A DNA stretch of 64,000 nucleotides from Pyxicephalus adspersus (Eukaryota; Chordata; Amphibia; Anura; Pyxicephalidae): the NCBI RefSeq assembly GCF_032062135.1, contig NC_092859.1, positions 112,001,278-112,065,277 on the forward strand. Direction: 5' to 3'. Made by a program: the position numbers and the translations under genes. Shown piece by piece: positions 59,942 through 64,000 of the stretch (positions are counted from its first letter, which is position 1; each line of letters opens with the position of its first letter). The notes under the pieces were generated by a model that worked only from the letters and a program-made list of their open reading frames with translations, had not been told where the DNA came from and did not search any database.

Positions 59942-60611
59942 CAGGGGTGCCCAACACATTGATCGTGATCTACTGGTCGATCGCAAAGGCAAGGCGAGTT
60001 GCTGACCCCTGTCTTATCCTTCCCTGCTGTTTACCAGCAGCTTTGCTGTACGTCTATAGGGATGCAGGGGATGTCTTTCGTCAGACAACACCAGGAACTG
60101 TGCATCATTCACTCCAGGACAGTTCCTCTTGGTCCCTTAGCTCTCCGTACGATCCAATAAGGGCTGGGGAGAAGTTGTGTTCCTGGTAAATGGGCAGATA
60201 AAGCAGAACGGTGCATGTGTGAGATGGCTCGTGTAACAGTGGGGAGCAAGTCAGAGAGGGCGGGAGGGTAGTCTGAGGTGAGCAGTGCTGGGTGGCCAAG
60301 TCAGTTCAGACTCGGTGTCAGGGTTCAATTACTGAGATACCTTTGTACAGATTAGCAGTTCTTTTTCTTGTGCAGCACTTCATTCTCCTATGACAGGTGA
60401 ATTGTAGCTTTCCTGTCACTATAGTGTTGTAGTGCAATGTCCGTGCATTGTTCTGCCATTCAATGTCGCATTAGCTTCGGTCACTTCTGTGTCATACTCG
60501 GTATATTGTAATAAATATAAATATATGTTTAGCATTTTTAATGTTGGTAGATCATTTTGACTTGGTCATTTTAAAAGTGGCTCCCAAGCCAAAAAAGTGT
60601 GGGCACCCCTG
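59942..60611 (+). mobile_element. Inner hAT-type element 2, family D copy 3
   Basis: Ends CAGGGGTGCCC and GGGCACCCCTG are perfect 11-bp inverted repeats. The 8-bp flanks TCCTTGAG (59934-59941 and 60612-60619) are identical. At 670 bp it is longer than copy 1 because of a middle segment of about 500 bp not seen in copies 1 or 2. That segment has no transposase frame. It may be captured DNA or a longer ancestral form. Confidence 0.9.
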
Positions 60612-60960
60612 TCCTTGAGCATTGAGTTTATGCCTCACAGATCAATTTACCTGACACCAATGATCTGTATGTAAGAGTGACATTCTTCACATTGATCACT
60701 GATGGTAATGCACTAGATGAGATGAGATGAGATGTTAATATAGTAATTATAATAGGGGATGCCTGATGATCTGAAAGTTATTTCAAGTGTTCTCCCATGT
60801 TAAAAAAGTTGAGAAACACCACTCTAGATATCCTAAACAATTATTGTTCAGTGACAATTTCTTTAATGTTAAGTATTAAACCCATTCTTTTCAGAAAAAA
60901 AGCCCAGCATTGTTAGAACAGCCAATGAACTCAGAATTAATAAATCTGATACTTCTCTAA

Positions 60961-61112
60961 GGGCTCTATTTATGAAAAAGGGGATCGGACATTCCCTCAA
61001 AAATTTTCTCTGGTGTGAATCAATTACTGCCTTTGTAACACATGGACCTGGAATATTCCCACCAGGAAATGTTTAAAGGAATGTCAGATTCTCTGTTTTA
61101 TAAATAGCGCCC
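60961..61112. mobile_element. Palindromic MITE, family E copy 2
   Basis: Left end GGGCTCTATTTATG and right end ATAAATAGCGCCC are inverted, with identical TAA flanks (60958-60960 and 61113-61115), a TWA-type duplication. It shares the internal words CAATTACTGC and ACACAT with copy 1 at 40736. Confidence 0.78.
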
Positions 61113-61299
61113 TAAATGTAATGCTGATCATCTACAACATAGTTCGAAATTTACAATGTTCACATGTAACCTACAAGACCACAAAAAATAGAAAACACGC
61201 CATATACACATTTCATAGGATGGTTTCAATATCTATAAAAACACCCTCCAAAGGCAAATGATAATGCATCACTGAACGCAGCAGTAAAGTAAGTCAATC

Positions 61300-61600
61300 C
61301 ATCCTGTCATGGAGTGGCAAGGCGGTTAATAGAGAGTGAAATTGAAGAAGAATGTGTGGACGTTTACAGCTTTTATCTATAAAACAAACAGAGAATTCCT
61401 TTAGACTGCTGCTGGAATTAAACAATTAAACAATGATCCACTTGGGGGAATTTAGGGTGTTACCATGGTAACCTGAAAGCTGTTCTAGACAGGTTCGGGA
61501 TGGGCTGGAGGCTGGATTCAGGAGTGCAAGTGGCCTTTGTTGTAAATCATTTGCATTTGGTGGGATTAATTCAAAATCAAGCTTGTATTATGCACACAGA
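61300..61600. promoter_or_regulatory. Candidate conserved noncoding element with RFX and octamer sites
   Basis: GTTACCATGGTAAC at 61459-61472 is a perfect palindrome matching the RFX X-box pattern GTNRCC-N-RGYAAC. ATTTGCAT at 61549-61556 is a perfect POU octamer, followed at once by GGATTAATTC, a homeodomain-like word. The surroundings are free of the repeats seen elsewhere and less AT-rich. Function is inferred from site clustering. Confidence 0.33.
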
Positions 61601-62014
61601 AAACCAAAATAAATCAGGATAGTATTAGCATGTCTTGTCTATAAATACGTACTTCAGCAGATATGGGAAAACAAATCTATCAAGCTGCATAAAAGGATTT
61701 TCTATAAAATTATATAGCATTTTATTAAAATCTCTGATGATGGGACTAAATAAAACAATGATGTGTTGATCATTGTGCTTTAATGTTTGGCATCACACCT
61801 CACTAATTACAGTTTTCTTAAATGAATGTTGAAAACATTTTTGCCTGATGACCCTGTCTGCCTATCTGCTGACAAATACAGATCTGATAGGAAGCCCAAC
61901 AGCCAACTGAAGAAGCTCACACGGCAGGCTGACAACTTATTGCTTATTGAGAGGCAGTGACTTTGTGTTGTCAGTCTACAACTGGAAGTGATTTTATTAG
62001 TAGGATCTGCTGAA
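61601..62014. other. Unannotated
   Basis: No supported feature; the frame at 61807-62028 has no recognisable domain. Confidence 0.4.
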
Positions 62015-62400
62015 AGTGGAGCTTTCATTTATAAAAATTATTACTTACCTTTACATTTTGAGAGCCCTCAATCCCTCCGCAGTTCGGTAGGTCCCACGCA
62101 GTCCTATCTTCCTTCTTTGTGGTGTGGACGGGACAGTAGGCGCAGTCATGTTCTTCATTGTTCTTCTTCTGGCTTCTGTCATGTCACTGCACATGTGTGA
62201 GATGGGCACTTTTCCTTTAAATTCCAGGAAAGGCCCTGATGACAGGAGGGGCAGCCTAAAGCCCCCCGGATACAGGACGTAAGTATCTTAGAAGGATGCG
62301 GGTTTGCCCTTCAGACAATAGGGGAGAGGCCCTCCACAAAAAAAATTATTGAATAAAAGGGTTAGCCACCCTTTTGTATAATGTTAAAATTTTATATAAT
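62015..62400 (+). mobile_element. TTAA-type MITE, family A copy 5
   Basis: The left end AGTGGAGCTTTC follows a TGAA (decayed TTAA). Family words AGCCCTCAATCCCTC, GTAGGTCCCACGCAGTCC and TTCCAGGAAAGGCCC are in the same order as copies 1, 2 and 4. The right end is degenerate, so its coordinate is approximate. Confidence 0.65.
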
Positions 62401-64000
62401 GGTAAAATGTGGTGATAGGTGGTGATTTAGGTCTGCATATTTGAAACATTGATTCAGACAGGTACTATGGTCACGGTATAAGGGTTCTGTTGATGTGTTA
62501 AAGCACTGCAGCCTTAAAAAGAACAGTTTAAGCCTAAAATATTTTAATAATTATTTTTGGAAAAATAAAAACCTGCATTAGGAAGTTTCAGCTTACTTCT
62601 TGTCACTCGCCAATGGGACAAGAAAGGAGAGAAGCAGAAAGTAATAATGGCCTGACAAAGATTTCAGCCTGTTCCAAATATACACTTAATATTTTAAGTC
62701 TAAAAAAAATTACAATAATAGTGTTTTAATGTAGTGATGGGGGATATTTCCTATCAAGTCCTCTATGAAAATTGGAGAGGAAATCTCAATATAAGATCAC
62801 AAATAAAATCTGATAAAGGTTCTACTTCACTATCTAAAACTAAATATAAGTTTTAAAAGTAGATGAGATTTAAGAACTCAGGATTAGCAATAGCTAAAAA
62901 TTCTTGTAGCAGGTCACCCTCCTTTTGCACCCTCTTTGCAGTTTTTGGTAATCTGAGCACAACAAAATTAAAACTTGGAGACAGAACCTAAACACACTGG
63001 ATACACTTGCAAAAACATCACTTGGGTCAGACATATTACAGGTCCTTACATGTCAGTTCTCACCTAGGTAAATACAAAATACTCTACCCACTTTGAAGGG
63101 GTGTGCTGTGTCTTACATTCATTTGGGGCTCTCTCCTCTTATGTTCTCTAGTAAAACTTATGGTGATGTTGTGGGTACCCTGAAACTGACTTACAACTTG
63201 GATCATGATCCAGGTCTAAGGAATTGAATACTTACAATATCTAATATTTCTCCTATAACCTCTGATAATTGAGTTTTGGCCAGTAAGGCTTAGCAGCCCT
63301 AAATTTGTCCTGAACCCAGTAGAAAGAGAATAAAAAAGCTGGGTAACATGACTTCTGTAGACTGGAGGAAAAGCAGTAAGGTTCATAGAAGCCCAAGATT
63401 TGTCCAATAATTTGCTCATATTTGCAGGGAAATATTGGTTAGAACTTTTCCCAGTTGTCACAGAAAACAAATATTACTGCAGCCCGGCATCTAGCAAAGT
63501 GTGATATGCACATTACTTACAAGAAACAAATCTTGTTAAAAATGAAATACCTTGTAACATAATTAAAGAATTCCTGCTCTGGTCACTATCAATGCTCATC
63601 CTTTGTATCCTCCAGCTGCAGGATCCTGTTACCAAAAAGAAAAACAAAAAACTGAAATGCACACAGTGGTCATATCTATATTCCAGAAAATGTATTTATA
63701 GTTTTCTGTATTAGGTTTGAAACATTATAGGAAAATATAAACATATACAGTGAGGGGAAAAAAGAGAACACTTTACAGACAGAACAGAGAGGGAGATGGG
63801 CTATAAAAAGGGAATATAGGTCAGTTCACATACAGAAAAGTCTTAATATTTCTTACACAATTCAAGTAATTAAACAACCAAACTAAATAATAAACAATGT
63901 GAAATAGTAGGTAGTTTTTTGTTCCTAGTTTCAATATAGAGAGAAAACCAAGCTTGGGTTTGAAATTTCATGAAAGTAAAGTTGCTGTTGGCATAAGTTT
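62401..64000. other. Unannotated
   Basis: No supported gene or bounded repeat. The frame at 63216-63470 has no recognisable domain. Confidence 0.4.

Larger units (their letters stand above)
59663..60821 (+). mobile_element. Outer hAT-type element of a three-element nest
   Basis: Left end CAGTGCTTCTAAGCCAGG and right end AAAAAGTTGAGAAACACC are inverted repeats (consensus CAGTGTTTCTCAAC). The 8-bp flanks are CTCTAGAA (59655-59662) and CTCTAGAT (60822-60829), 7 of 8 identical. Its own sequence is in three pieces: 59663-59702, 59924-59941 and 60612-60821. Words such as CTCACAGATCAATTTACCTG are family-diagnostic. Two other hAT elements were inserted into it. No transposase. Confidence 0.83.

Noticed and set aside
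1..64000. CRISPR arrays, operons, riboswitches and bacterial promoters
   Set aside because: None seen; the tandem repeats are minisatellites or microsatellites without CRISPR-like unique spacers, and the sequence is vertebrate.

Overview
The window looks like AT-rich, gene-poor chromosomal DNA from a frog, most likely a neobatrachian (ranoid-type) species. The evidence is the repeat content. I recognise a tRNA-headed SINE with the frog-type tail (…GCGCTATATAAATA…), hAT-type elements with CAGGGGTGCCC ends, TTAA-flanked MITEs with AGYRGAAC ends, TWA-flanked elements with GGCTACGTACACACG ends, and a roughly 220-bp palindromic MITE. I found no intact host protein-coding gene, rRNA or conventional tRNA gene, and no bacterial-type feature. 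Most open frames are short and chance-like. The window is probably intergenic or inside a very long intron. One assembly gap of Ns lies at 15358-15563.

Layout. 0-12 kb holds a GC-richer LTR-like remnant (about 0.65-1.4 kb), two TTAA-flanked MITEs (3.36-3.81 and 10.74-11.18 kb) and a TWA-flanked element (10.18-10.49 kb). 12-20.3 kb holds a GC-rich repeat patch, a candidate conserved noncoding stretch near 14 kb, a hAT-type element containing the gap, palindromic MITEs, and a hAT-type element with a 223-bp palindromic MITE nested in it. 20-37 kb holds SINE/LINE-tail pieces, a decayed Tc1-like transposon (28.12-29.06 kb), two inverted copies of a CAGGTAGTCCCC-ended element, a TTAA-flanked 842-bp element with internal duplications, a TWA-flanked element, an L1-like remnant and a GATA microsatellite. 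37-44 kb is mostly unannotated, with a second Tc1-like remnant.

44.6-51.4 kb holds a SINE split by a 482-bp insertion with 14-bp target duplications, a hAT-type element split by a 416-bp insertion, and a 774-bp solo LTR with a perfect 5-bp target duplication. Both insertions carry, on the minus strand, a motif with the hammerhead-ribozyme core (CUGANGA…GAAA…GUC), as expected for Penelope-like retroelements.

52.6-54.9 kb is the most interesting block. It is a 2.3-kb element with 12-bp identical inverted ends (CACTGGGGAACA) enclosing one long, intronless, recently decayed minus-strand reading frame of a widespread but, to me, unnamed protein family. The frame is broken by three TGA stops and by an 85-bp MITE with a 3-bp duplication. 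56.6-57.5 kb is an 896-bp multi-palindrome with perfect 8-bp target duplications. 59.66-60.82 kb is a three-element hAT nest in which every junction can be read. 61.4-61.6 kb has a perfect RFX-type palindrome near an octamer motif.

Nothing here works together as a pathway. The record is of successive transposition, and the nests give a relative order of activity: SINE before the hammerhead-bearing element; outer hAT before inner hATs; the 52.6-kb transposon before the palindromic MITE.
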